A DNA stretch of 64,000 nucleotides. Source: a bacterium (GTDB taxonomy: Bacteria > Armatimonadota > Zipacnadia > Zipacnadales > UBA11051). The notes under the pieces are model-generated. The model was not told the origin of the DNA. It was given only the letters and a program-made list of their open reading frames with translations, and ran no database searches. This document shows positions 44,109-53,374 of the stretch, piece by piece. A program made the position numbers and the translations under genes. The stretch spans positions 107,687 to 171,686 of the forward strand of contig JAUVVY010000003.1 of assembly GCA_030604405.1 (NCBI GenBank), written 5' to 3'. How positions within the stretch are numbered: the stretch's first letter is position 1; each line of letters opens with the position of its first letter.

Positions 44109-44534
44109 TCAAGGACCTTCGCTTATGTATGTCCTTGCCAACCGACCATTCTCGTTCATGAAATAATATGCCTCGACCTGGTTTATTCCACCATCATAGT
44201 CAATGTATACAAGGATCCTATCCGTGAATGCTTTCGGTGGAACCGTCCAACCGTGCATCTGCCGCATTTGTACGTGATCCGTGAAGGAGCCGTCGGAATC
44301 TACCAACACGACCGCCGGTGAACTGAACTCCGTTCGAATCGCTCTCTCGGGAGTGCCAAGCGGAACGAAGCAGTAGCGGAATAGATGCGGCGCAAACAAG
44401 TAGGCGTCAAATCGATTGAGTGCCAGTGGATTGAACGATTTTCGCACCCATACCACCGCTACCCAACTCGCGATAGCGATGGCCGCTAAGATCACCACAG
44501 CAATCAAGCGGCGGCGAGCAAACAGGCCTGTCAT
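44109..44534 (-). CDS. Small membrane-anchored protein of unknown function
   Basis: A 141-residue protein: a basic start (FARRRLIAV), one hydrophobic segment (about 10-30) and a soluble C-terminal domain of about 105 residues with FTDRILVYIDYDGG and NQVEAYYFMNENGR. I recognise no family. No good Shine-Dalgarno is visible, and a GTG three codons upstream is an alternative start, so the start is uncertain. 43931-44108 and 44535-44749 hold no other convincing gene. Confidence 0.55.
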   Translation of the reverse strand: MTGLFARRRLIAVVILAAIAIASWVAVVWVRKSFNPLALNRFDAYLFAPHLFRYCFVPLGTPERAIRTEFSSPAVVLVDSDGSFTDHVQMRQMHGWTVPPKAFTDRILVYIDYDGGINQVEAYYFMNENGRLARTYISEGP

Positions 44535-44749
44535 GATCAGCACGCCGTCTGGGTTTTCAGTGGAGTTCCTCTAATCAACATGACAAATGTAAATGGTAAT
44601 ATATGCCGGAGCGTCAAGATCGAGCAGGATTCGTACCCAGTCGTGCTTTGGGTAGTCTTCCATCGTGTTCTCACTTGCCATGAATTGGTGTGCACAATCC
44701 GGCCGCCACCAGCGAGGTTCTGGCAGCAGCGACGACAGCTTGTTGGCTC

Positions 44750-46126
44750 CTATCTGACACATTCCCAGACGATGTCTGCATTATCACCGCGCCATCTGCC
44801 GTGTTCATCCCGCTCGGGAAGGCCGCCGTCGTCAATCATATTAAGGCCGATGCTGTACAGCATGAAGCCGTCTTCCTCGGGCACATAGATAAAATCCTGG
44901 CCGCTGAAGGGGTCTTTGGGAATCTGCCATTCCAGCGTCTCCTGCAACTCCTGCAGGCTGTCGGGGTACTCGCCCCGCTCATACTTGTGCGTCTTCAGCG
45001 CCAGCACCATGCGGCACAGCTCGATATTCGCCACTGCCTGGTCGCGTTTGCTGGTGACTCGGGGGAATAGCGGCGCCAGCATTTTCGTAAGCGGGGCCTG
45101 AAGGTAATGCAGATCCTCTAGATCAGCGTGCAGCGCCTCCATTTGCGGTCTTGCAATTCTGCTCGGCAGTCTGCTGATTCGGACCATTTCGCCCATATAG
45201 TCCAGGTAGGCCAGATGGTCCCTCTTCTTCAGCGGCCCGGCCAGGGGTCCGAGGTAGGCAGGCAGGGCATACGGATGAATGGCAGGGCCCCCCATATTGT
45301 CCATAAAAAAGGAACGCACGTCGCGGTACGCCATATCGAAACAATCAAGGCCCCAGGCCCGCTCCCCTATCATGCTGTTCGTGAAGGCCGCTTTCATGTC
45401 CACCTTGCGCAGGCACTGTTCAAATCCATTAGCCGTTTCGGGATCTATGGCTGCTTCACGCAGCAGTGGCCTCAGCCCGCGAACGGCAATAGCCTGCATC
45501 GCGATGGCCACAAGCTGGGCTATGACCGTCGGCTCCTCGGCCACATGCTCAGACATGCGGAATATGACTTTGTGCCATTCCAGGGCCTCATCGAGGTGCC
45601 CGTCATGTGCCGCCACCGCTGCTCTGGCAACCATCAGCCGCGCAGCTTGCCGGAAACGCGCTAAGTGCGGGAAGAGCGTCGCCGGGCCCTGATCCCACCT
45701 GACCGGGAAAACCGAATGCGGCCGCCGCGAGGCCTCGCGAAGGGTCTGCAAGGACTGCTCCGTCTGGGCATCGCTGAAAAAAGTACGCAGGAACTCTTCG
45801 CCCTCAGCGTTCGGCTCATCCATAAAAGCGTGGACAAGGTCAAGTTCCTCAGACGTGAACTCGGGCAGCAAACAGTTAGAGCCGCCGCCGCTGAAGTCCA
45901 CGCGAAAGACCTGCTGGTACAACACGGCGGCGTTTTCATCATCGGGCACCGGCTTTGGTGCAGCCTCAGGCATGCTCACAGGCATTCCAGCACCTTTGAG
46001 CTCGTCCAGCTCCGCCTCCAGCCGGTGGCCCAGCGTGTAGTCGCGATAGAACCACAGACCCGCCGGCAACACGAGCAGAAAAAGTGCTATAAACGTTAGC
46101 TCCCACTTGATGTCCCGCCAACGCAT
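44750..46126 (-). CDS. Membrane-anchored protein with pseudopilin-like C-terminus, tandem copy A
   Basis: A 458-residue protein: an N-terminal membrane helix (FIALFLLVLPAGLWFY) after the conserved MRWRDIKWEL, a long helical region (about 40-390), and a C-terminal module (DPFSGQDFIYVPEEDGFMLY...NMIDDGG). That module resembles the conserved C-terminus of GspG-type pseudopilins and of unnamed planctomycete proteins. The function is not known; export or anchoring in the envelope is likely. It is co-linear with the gene upstream (46235-47614) at an estimated three quarters identity. The spacer is 108 bases. Confidence 0.78.
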   Translation of the reverse strand: MRWRDIKWELTFIALFLLVLPAGLWFYRDYTLGHRLEAELDELKGAGMPVSMPEAAPKPVPDDENAAVLYQQVFRVDFSGGGSNCLLPEFTSEELDLVHAFMDEPNAEGEEFLRTFFSDAQTEQSLQTLREASRRPHSVFPVRWDQGPATLFPHLARFRQAARLMVARAAVAAHDGHLDEALEWHKVIFRMSEHVAEEPTVIAQLVAIAMQAIAVRGLRPLLREAAIDPETANGFEQCLRKVDMKAAFTNSMIGERAWGLDCFDMAYRDVRSFFMDNMGGPAIHPYALPAYLGPLAGPLKKRDHLAYLDYMGEMVRISRLPSRIARPQMEALHADLEDLHYLQAPLTKMLAPLFPRVTSKRDQAVANIELCRMVLALKTHKYERGEYPDSLQELQETLEWQIPKDPFSGQDFIYVPEEDGFMLYSIGLNMIDDGGLPERDEHGRWRGDNADIVWECVR

Positions 46127-46234
46127 GACGGTTGCTCCATTGTGCGGGATATTAGGCTCTATAGATTAGTGTGTTCAAATGAAGCCTTTTTGTCTATATT
46201 GCGTGAGAATCTGCCTGCGGTGCTTTGCTGACCG

Positions 46235-47614
46235 CTACTTCACACATTCCCAGACGATGTCGGACACGTCACCGCGCCATTTGCCGTGTTCATCCCGCTC
46301 GGGAAGGCCGCCATCGTCAATCATGTTGGGGCCGATGCTGTAGAGGATGAAGCCATCTTCCTCGGGTACATAGACGAACTGCTGGCCGCTGAAGGGGTCT
46401 TTGGGAAGCTGCCAGTCGAGCGTCTTCCGCAAGTCCTTCAGGCTTGCGGGATAGCTGCCCCGCTCATACTTGTACGCCTTCAGCGCCAGCACGGTCCGGC
46501 ACAGCTCGATATTCGCCACTGCCAGGTCGCATTTGCTCCGGAGCCGGGAGAACATCGGCACGAGCATCCTGGTAAGCGGCGCCTGAAAGACGTGCAGGTC
46601 CTCCAGCTCAGCTTGCAGTGCCTCCATTTGCGGTATTGCAGTTCCGCTCGGTAGCCTGCTGATTCGAACCAATTCACCTATATACTCCAGGTAGGCCAGA
46701 TAGTCCCTCTTTTTCAGCGGCCCGGCCAGGGGTCCCAGGTAGGTAGGCAGGGCGTACCTATACACATAACTATGGCTGGAGCCGGTCATGATCTTGAAGG
46801 AACGCGGGTCGCGGTACGCCATATCGAAATAATCAAGGCCCATGGCCCGCTCGCCTGCCATTGCATGACTGAATGCCGCATTCATGTCCACCTTGCGGAG
46901 GCACTGTTCGAATGCGTTGGTTGCTTCAGGATCTATTGCTGCTTCACTCAGCAGCCGCCTGAGACCACGAACACCGATGCCCTGCATCGCAATGGCGACA
47001 AGCGGGGCTATGAGCGCCGGCTCCTCGGCCACGTGCGCAGACATGCGAAATATGACCTTGTGCCACGCCAGCGCTTCCTCAACATCGCCATCATGCGCTG
47101 ACAGCGCTGCCCTGGCAACCATCACACGTGCGGCTTGCCGGAAACGGCCATAGTGCGGGAAGCGCGTCACCGAGCTCTGATCCCACCTGGCCGGGAAAAC
47201 CGAATGCGGCCGCTGCGAGGCCTCACGAAGGATCTGCAGGGACTGCTGCGTCTGGACATCGCTGAAAAGGGTGCGAAGGAACTTCTCGCCCTCAGCGCTC
47301 GGCTCATCCACAAAGCGCCAAACCAGGCCGTCTTGTTCAGAGGAAAAGTTCGGCAGCAAACAGTTGGAGCCGCCGCTGCTGAAGTCCACCCGAAAGACCT
47401 GCTGATACAGCACGGCGGCGTTTTCGTCATCGGGCACCGGCTTCGGCGCAGCCTCAGCCAGGCTCACAGGCATCCCAGCGGCCTTGAGGGCGGCCAACTC
47501 CGCCTCCAGCCGCTTGCCCAGCGTATAGTCGCGATAGAACCACAGACCCGCCGGCAAGGCAACCAGGAAGAATAGTATCAACGCCAATTCCCACTTGATG
47601 TCGCGCCAACGCAT
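46235..47614 (-). CDS. Membrane-anchored protein with pseudopilin-like C-terminus, tandem copy B
   Basis: A 459-residue paralogue of copy A with the same MRWRDIKWEL start, membrane helix (ILFFLVALPAGLWFY), helical middle and C-terminal DPFSGQQFVYVPEEDGF. Cysteines near residue 83 (SNCLLP) and at the C-terminal end (WECVK) are conserved between copies and may pair. Both genes were probably derived from one recent tandem duplication. The function is unknown. Confidence 0.78.
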   Translation of the reverse strand: MRWRDIKWELALILFFLVALPAGLWFYRDYTLGKRLEAELAALKAAGMPVSLAEAAPKPVPDDENAAVLYQQVFRVDFSSGGSNCLLPNFSSEQDGLVWRFVDEPSAEGEKFLRTLFSDVQTQQSLQILREASQRPHSVFPARWDQSSVTRFPHYGRFRQAARVMVARAALSAHDGDVEEALAWHKVIFRMSAHVAEEPALIAPLVAIAMQGIGVRGLRRLLSEAAIDPEATNAFEQCLRKVDMNAAFSHAMAGERAMGLDYFDMAYRDPRSFKIMTGSSHSYVYRYALPTYLGPLAGPLKKRDYLAYLEYIGELVRISRLPSGTAIPQMEALQAELEDLHVFQAPLTRMLVPMFSRLRSKCDLAVANIELCRTVLALKAYKYERGSYPASLKDLRKTLDWQLPKDPFSGQQFVYVPEEDGFILYSIGPNMIDDGGLPERDEHGKWRGDVSDIVWECVK

Positions 47615-47727
47615 GACGAAGGCCTCGCGATGTGCAATACGGTCCTTTTACTACAATATACCCAGTGTGGGGCCCGTGCGAACTGGGCGGCGGAAGACTT
47701 CGGGTGAAATAGCGACACCGGCGCTTT

Positions 47728-50610
47728 TCAGTCTTCGCGTTCGTTTCTCTTGCGCTTGCGCTCGAGCAGGCGGCCTACGGTGTCCTGGGCGGCCTCCTCC
47801 TCGGGCTCGGTAGGCGCAGCGGGGGATGGCGGTTCCGGCACGGGCCCTGGCTCGGGTTTCGGCTCCGGCGTTGGCCTGGTGGTGTCGATCGTCGGGGGGG
47901 AGGGCTTCGCCGCCTCACGCTGTTCTCGCCCAGACTTGATATGCGTGAGCAGATGAGCCACTGCCGTCGGCTCTTCTGGCCTCCTGCGCCGGCGCAAGCG
48001 CCCCGTCAATGACGCGACGGCCGCGACTATCTGCATCAGGTCCTCGCGCCGGACCACCAGCCGCCGCACTCCCACGTCAATCGGCAGCAGCACAGCCGCC
48101 AGCCACAGCAGCAGCCGCCAGATGTCTATCGGCACACTTGGCACCTGCTTCGGGGGCACAAAAACTTGCTCCGGGCCGGTGAGCGCTTCGCCGCCAGTCT
48201 GGTCGGCGAGGTTTTGCAAAAGCGGCTCGTTTGACTGCGTGTCGGCAAAGTCAGGCGGATAGGCCATAGCAAAGCCGAGCGTCTGCTGATCTGAAAAACC
48301 GTCCGGCCCCAAAGCCACCAGGGCGACCACGTACGGCCCGCTGACGGGTGTAGAGACGAAGGCGCTGTAGCTGCCTGGCGCCGTCTGCTCGAGCAGAATC
48401 TGCTCGCGCGTGCCGTCGGGCAGATTGACATTCGCCCGCATCTCCAGTCCGCCTAAGAGCGTCCCGTCCTCGGCCACCGCCTCGACCACAATCTTGGCCT
48501 TGTCGCCCTGCGGCTCCACACGCGGATAAAGCACGCCGCTGGAAAGCTGCCGCAAGCTCCAGCGCACCGCCTGGCCCCAGAATTTCGGGAACTCGCGCCA
48601 GCCCAGCCAGTACGCCGCCCAATGCGCCTTGGCATCAGAGGCGAAAGCCACGCTCCTGCCCAGGCCGTACTGCCAATGCGCCAGTACTGGCTCCTCCTTG
48701 TGCGAGACCAGAGGCACGCGGGCGAGGCTCTTCGGGGTCGTCGCAACGTAGCCCAGTAGTGGAGGCGCCGATGACCAGTCCACGCCTTGGGTTATAGCGC
48801 TGGTATCCGCCGGCCGGGCCTGAAACTGCTCCTCGACGAGAACCGACTTGGCCACCGTCAGCGTCTCGCGGGTGAATATCTTCTTAAGATCGCGAGCCCT
48901 TTCAGTCAGATAGTACTGCCCGTCACCGGCTCGCGCCACGTCCTTGAGAAAAGGCACGTGCGGACCGTTGCCGAAAGCTATGGCTGTGATGGTCATCTTC
49001 TGCGCCGCCATCTCCTGCACGAGCTGCACCGAGCCGCCCTGCTGGTCGCAGTCGCTACCGTCGGCGAGCAGGATTATGTGGCGGATTGAGGAGTTGTTTC
49101 TTTCCAGGATATTGTATGCCGCGCTTAGAGACGGAAATACCGCTATCCCGCCTCCGCCGGCACGCACCGAGCGAAGCGCCCCCTTGATCGCAGACTTGTT
49201 CTGCACCTTGCGCAGCCTCAGTACCTCAGTAGGAGCCGGGTCGCTGGCGATGAAGCCGATGGAGTCGTACGGCTGCAGCAGGTCCGCCACCGCACAGGCC
49301 GCCTCAGCCGCCAACTGAATCTTCTCCACGCCGTCTTCCAACATGCCCATGCTGCCGGAGGTGTCCATCACGATCAGAACCGCCGCCGAGGGGAAAGTCC
49401 GGTGCTTGCTGATGTCCATGCTCACGGGCAGGGCTTCCTCAACGGGGGTGCGATAATACCCGCCCGCGCCGAACGACATCTCCCCTCCGATCATCCCCAG
49501 GCCGATGCCCAAATCCCGCGTCGCATCGCGCATCATCACCATCTGCTGGTGGCTCATCTTGTAGGCCGGATAGTTGGACAGGAATACGCTGTCATATCGC
49601 TGAAGGTCGGCCACATTCGTGGGCAGCGCGGCCGGACCGCCGACCTCAACTACCACGTCCTGGACCTGCAGGCTGCGCTTCAGTGCGTCCAGGTCGCCGG
49701 GGTCCTGGTCCACCATCAGTACCCTCGGTTTGCCCTTGATACGCACAAAGCCAGTGCCCTGGTCGTTCTGCCGGCACTGGTCCCCGGCGGCGTCCAGCAG
49801 AACGTCAATCTTGTGGAAGCCGGGCTCGGGCACTGAGACCGGTATCCGCAGCGTCGTCGCACCGGCACCGAGAGTCACCTGGCGGCGCTCAACCGGCTGG
49901 TCGTCCACCAGAACCGTCAGGGTGGCCTCTGCAGGTCCGGTCGCCTCCAAGCTAGCCTGCACGGGGAACGGTTCGCCACGCCGCGCTTCGGAGGGCATGG
50001 TAACATCCCGCACCAACACATCGCTGGTCATGCGCGCCTCCAGGGGCACGATGTCCACCGGGACCTTGTTGGCCTGCGCCCAAAGCAGCTCGCCGGCCAC
50101 CGAACCGACGTTCTCGTTGCCGTCAGAGAACAGTACCAGCTTTCCCGCCGCTCCCGGCGGCAGCAGGCCCAGGGCCAGGCGCATACCTGCGGCCAGGTCG
50201 GTGTGCGTCGGCGCCGGCTTGGAGGTCACGCGCACGTCCTCTTCGGAGCGCAGGGCTTCCGACTCCACATTCGCCTCGCGCCCGAAGAACACCAGTGCAG
50301 CCCGGTCCTGTGCGCGGCGATATTGCAGCGCCTGCTTGATAAAGCCCAGCGCCTTGGCCCGCTCTGACCGAGGCACGCTGTAGGAAGCGTCAACGACGAA
50401 TACCACCACCATGTCGTCGCTGCGTTTGACCAGTTGCGCTCCGGCCAAGGCCAGAATCAATGCCAGGACGATCAGCCCGCGGGCGCTCCAGGCGATCCAT
50501 CGGCGTGCGCCGGAAAGATCAGCGTAACTGACCCGGGCAGAATACCACAGCAGCGCGGCAGCCACTGGCAAAAGCAACAGGAATTGTGGTTGCGAAACAG
50601 AAAGCCACAT
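47728..50610 (-). CDS. Large membrane protein with two VWA domains
   Basis: A 960-residue protein. N-terminal helices (10-24 and 44-60) are followed by a first von Willebrand A domain with MIDAS D74-A-S76-Y-S78 (VVDASYSVP), a beta region, a glutamine-amidotransferase-like segment (about 295-400), and a second VWA domain with DTSGSMG near 415. Further beta domains, a membrane helix near 850 and a Pro/Glu-rich cytoplasmic tail (PEPKPEPGPVPEPP) complete it. It is the last gene of the MoxR/VWA operon, 3 bases after the BatA-like gene. MIDAS sites bind metal and a partner protein. Its partner and target are unknown. Confidence 0.9.
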   Translation of the reverse strand: MWLSVSQPQFLLLLPVAAALLWYSARVSYADLSGARRWIAWSARGLIVLALILALAGAQLVKRSDDMVVVFVVDASYSVPRSERAKALGFIKQALQYRRAQDRAALVFFGREANVESEALRSEEDVRVTSKPAPTHTDLAAGMRLALGLLPPGAAGKLVLFSDGNENVGSVAGELLWAQANKVPVDIVPLEARMTSDVLVRDVTMPSEARRGEPFPVQASLEATGPAEATLTVLVDDQPVERRQVTLGAGATTLRIPVSVPEPGFHKIDVLLDAAGDQCRQNDQGTGFVRIKGKPRVLMVDQDPGDLDALKRSLQVQDVVVEVGGPAALPTNVADLQRYDSVFLSNYPAYKMSHQQMVMMRDATRDLGIGLGMIGGEMSFGAGGYYRTPVEEALPVSMDISKHRTFPSAAVLIVMDTSGSMGMLEDGVEKIQLAAEAACAVADLLQPYDSIGFIASDPAPTEVLRLRKVQNKSAIKGALRSVRAGGGGIAVFPSLSAAYNILERNNSSIRHIILLADGSDCDQQGGSVQLVQEMAAQKMTITAIAFGNGPHVPFLKDVARAGDGQYYLTERARDLKKIFTRETLTVAKSVLVEEQFQARPADTSAITQGVDWSSAPPLLGYVATTPKSLARVPLVSHKEEPVLAHWQYGLGRSVAFASDAKAHWAAYWLGWREFPKFWGQAVRWSLRQLSSGVLYPRVEPQGDKAKIVVEAVAEDGTLLGGLEMRANVNLPDGTREQILLEQTAPGSYSAFVSTPVSGPYVVALVALGPDGFSDQQTLGFAMAYPPDFADTQSNEPLLQNLADQTGGEALTGPEQVFVPPKQVPSVPIDIWRLLLWLAAVLLPIDVGVRRLVVRREDLMQIVAAVASLTGRLRRRRRPEEPTAVAHLLTHIKSGREQREAAKPSPPTIDTTRPTPEPKPEPGPVPEPPSPAAPTEPEEEAAQDTVGRLLERKRKRNERED

Positions 50611-50613
50611 AGC

Positions 50614-52455
50614 TCAATACCGCCGGTGGTACAAATGCCATTCCGCCAACAACAGCAGCAGGGCGAACAGGACCAAATATGGCCACAAGTGCCGCTCCAC
50701 AATTGGCGGCTCGGTCATCCCATGCAGCGTACGGGCGCCGAGCTTCAACTCGTCGCTTGGTGCCAAATCTGACTCCTCGGCGCTGCGCATGTCCACCGCC
50801 ACACGCCACTGTCGGTCTCCGGCGTGCAGGCGATATATCCCGACGCGCTCCGTAGTTGTCAACGCCGCCTGTCCGTCCACGATTGGCACTGCCCGCTCTT
50901 GCCCATCGGGCGTAGTTATTAGCGCTTGTCGGGCGTCAACAGGAGCTCGGAAGCGCAGCACCGCGCCGGGGCGCAGGGTGACCTGCCCGCCGCCCTTGCG
51001 CACTTCGGCCAACCATTCGATCGTATTGCTCAAGAGCACCGGGAAGCCCACGCGCAGCGGCAGATCGGAGTCGAGGAAACTGAAGCCGAAGGCCAGTGAG
51101 CGCAACCCGATATCATCCTGGGCGACGATGAGCGGCTGCTGTCCGGCCCAGGCCAGGACTTTCGCGTCGGCCACCGGCTGCAAGGCCCTGGCCGTGGCGA
51201 TATCCACCGCCCCGAGGTTGACATAGCGCAGCACAGGATGCTGAGCTTCCCAACGGCTGATAGTCGGGGCGGGTACTGCTTCACCCAACGCCGCCGGCCC
51301 GCCTCCCGAAGCAGCGATCAGCATCAGGGCACCCGAGGCCGGCGAATCCGGTGGCGCGACACGGTCGAAGATCACTACATCGTATTCCTCGTAGGCCCCG
51401 GCCGCAGCCTCCGCCGACAGCAAAGTCGTCTTGTGTACAGCGATTTCCGGCAGCACTAACAGCGCTTGTTCCAGGAACAAGTTGCCTGGGGTGACCAGCA
51501 GTACCGAAACGTCACCGGCGGTCTCGGCGAAGGTGTAGGCCACATTGTCTGCCGCCAGGTCGTCGTCAACTTCTAATTCCGCGCGCAGCAGGCCCGAGGC
51601 GTTGAGCGCCATGTTGTACGTCTCAATGTGGTTGTCCCCCGGCTTCAGGTGAATCTTCTGAGCGTCGAGCAGCTCGTCTTCGTGATACAGCGATAGAACA
51701 CAGGCTTTGGGCTCCTGGGCGTAGTTCTTAATCCGCAGGAACAGTTGATGCTCGCCGGCTCCCGGTGGCCGAGCCGCTTCGAACGCGAGCAGTGCCACAT
51801 TGTTATTGCGCTCGCCGACCCGCAGGAACCGTACCTGCGCAGATGCAGCTACCTCGGCCAGCGGCGGGAAAGCCCCGTCGCTTATGACATAGACCTCGGC
51901 CTCGGGACGTTTCGCGGCAAGGCTGAGCGCCAGGAGCAGCCCGTCTCTCATGTTGGTCGGACAGTCCGTAGGCTGCACCGCGTTGAGGGCCGAAAGCAGA
52001 CGCTTCCGGTCGCTGGAAAAAGGCATTGCGACATGCGAGCGTGCTGCGCACATAACAAAAGCTGCCTCGTCGTGCGAGCCCATCCCATTGAAGATCTGGC
52101 GAGCCCAGCGCCTGGCTTCTTCGAAACGAGAGCCCTTTACGTCGGTAGCGCCCATGCTGGCCGAGGCATCCAGCACGACCACGGTGCTTTTCCCGCCCAG
52201 CCGCTCGGCCAACATGAACGGTGAGGCCAGTCCGGCCACAATCGCTGCCAGGGCGGCCAATTGCACCAGCAGCAGCAGGTTGCGTTTCAGCTTCTGGAAC
52301 GGGACATTGGCCTGCACGTCCTGGATTGCCCGTCGCCATAGAGCGATTGAGGGGATGACTACCTCTCGCCGCCGTAGCTTCAGAAGATACAGCAGGATAA
52401 TGACTCCGGCCAGAGGCAATAGGGCGATCAGGGCTGTTGGCGCGAGCCATTGCAT
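50614..52455 (-). CDS. BatA-like membrane protein with VWA domain
   Basis: A 613-residue protein. The N-terminus (LAPTALIALLPLAGVIILLYLLKLRRREV) is the BatA/aerotolerance signature, with a second helix near 60-78. The VWA domain has MIDAS D96-A-S98-A-S100 (VVLDASASMG), complete. A long beta-rich region and a last membrane helix (YLVLFALLLLLAEWHL) follow. It has an amidotransferase-like region as in its neighbour. It sits between the DUF58 gene (6 bases) and the larger VWA gene (3 bases), so all three are coupled. Confidence 0.9.
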   Translation of the reverse strand: MQWLAPTALIALLPLAGVIILLYLLKLRRREVVIPSIALWRRAIQDVQANVPFQKLKRNLLLLVQLAALAAIVAGLASPFMLAERLGGKSTVVVLDASASMGATDVKGSRFEEARRWARQIFNGMGSHDEAAFVMCAARSHVAMPFSSDRKRLLSALNAVQPTDCPTNMRDGLLLALSLAAKRPEAEVYVISDGAFPPLAEVAASAQVRFLRVGERNNNVALLAFEAARPPGAGEHQLFLRIKNYAQEPKACVLSLYHEDELLDAQKIHLKPGDNHIETYNMALNASGLLRAELEVDDDLAADNVAYTFAETAGDVSVLLVTPGNLFLEQALLVLPEIAVHKTTLLSAEAAAGAYEEYDVVIFDRVAPPDSPASGALMLIAASGGGPAALGEAVPAPTISRWEAQHPVLRYVNLGAVDIATARALQPVADAKVLAWAGQQPLIVAQDDIGLRSLAFGFSFLDSDLPLRVGFPVLLSNTIEWLAEVRKGGGQVTLRPGAVLRFRAPVDARQALITTPDGQERAVPIVDGQAALTTTERVGIYRLHAGDRQWRVAVDMRSAEESDLAPSDELKLGARTLHGMTEPPIVERHLWPYLVLFALLLLLAEWHLYHRRY

Positions 52456-52461
52456 CGGTCC

Positions 52462-53367
52462 TTACCTCACCACCTGCAGCCTACGTAACGACTTAAGAAT
52501 AACGTCCTCAATTGACTGTTGATTGAGCGAAAACAGGTGCGAAAAGCCGTAGCGGTGACATGAGCTGCGCACCGATTGCAGGAAATCGTCGCGCTCCTGC
52601 CGGTAGCGGCGCAGTACCGTTGACCCCATCGTTATCTCCAGCGACTGCTCTGTTTCCGAATCTACCAGTTCGAGGTCACCGTGCGCTGTGGGCTCGAACT
52701 CCTCCTGAGAGAAGACCTGTAGCACGCAGCAATCTCCCTTCGCCGCCCCTAGACGCGACAGGGCCGATTGCCAATCGGGTGCAAGTAGATCTGAAATCAC
52801 AAAGACGATGCCGGGGGCGGCAGCGGAGCTCAGGAGCCACTGGGCAGCCGCATTCAATGTCGTGTGTCCCTCGGCCTGCAGCTCCGTCAGCCATCCGAAG
52901 AGTTCGGGGGCACAGCCGCGCCCGCGGAAGAGCCGCGAATTCTGCCCGCGCCCCGCAGCATGCGAGAAAACCTGCACCCGGTCGCCGCTGCAAAGCGCCA
53001 TGTACGCCAGGGCCGCAGCCGCCTGAACAGCCCAGTCAAACTTCGTCGGCACCCCGAAATCCATGGACGCCGAACTGTCCAGCAGCAGGTAAACGTGCAG
53101 GTCCTCTTCCTCCACAAAAAGTTTGAGGAAAAGCCGCTTCAGGCGCGCATAAGCATTCCAGTCCACATAGCGAAGGTCATCGCCGGGGGAATACGACCGG
53201 AAGTCAGCAAACTCCACCGAAGTTCCCCGCCGTGCGGAGCGGCGCTCCCCCTTGGTCCTGCCGACCAGGATGCGCCTGGCGGTTATCGCCGCCTGCTCCA
53301 GCTTGCGAAGAAACTCCGGCCTGAGGAGGTAAGACTTGCTTGAGGCAGACCGCGGAATCTCGCTCAT
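52462..53367 (-). CDS. DUF58 domain protein
   Basis: A 301-residue cytoplasmic protein with the DUF58 signature RGTSVEFADFRSYSPGDDLRYVDWNAYAR (about 48-76) followed by a VWA-like fold (LLLDSSASMDFG near 93). DUF58 proteins accompany MoxR ATPases. ATG 53367 starts 8 bases after the MoxR stop. An upstream TTG overlapping MoxR by 35 bases is less likely. With MoxR and the BatA-like VWA proteins it probably forms a chaperone-like module acting on a membrane complex. Confidence 0.92.
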   Translation of the reverse strand: MSEIPRSASSKSYLLRPEFLRKLEQAAITARRILVGRTKGERRSARRGTSVEFADFRSYSPGDDLRYVDWNAYARLKRLFLKLFVEEEDLHVYLLLDSSASMDFGVPTKFDWAVQAAAALAYMALCSGDRVQVFSHAAGRGQNSRLFRGRGCAPELFGWLTELQAEGHTTLNAAAQWLLSSAAAPGIVFVISDLLAPDWQSALSRLGAAKGDCCVLQVFSQEEFEPTAHGDLELVDSETEQSLEITMGSTVLRRYRQERDDFLQSVRSSCHRYGFSHLFSLNQQSIEDVILKSLRRLQVVR

Positions 53368-53374
53368 CGGAAGC

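Noticed and set aside
44571..44762. A 63-codon frame on the - strand upstream of the small membrane-protein gene.
   Set aside because: It overlaps the end of the 458-residue protein gene, has no Shine-Dalgarno and no membrane or domain pattern.
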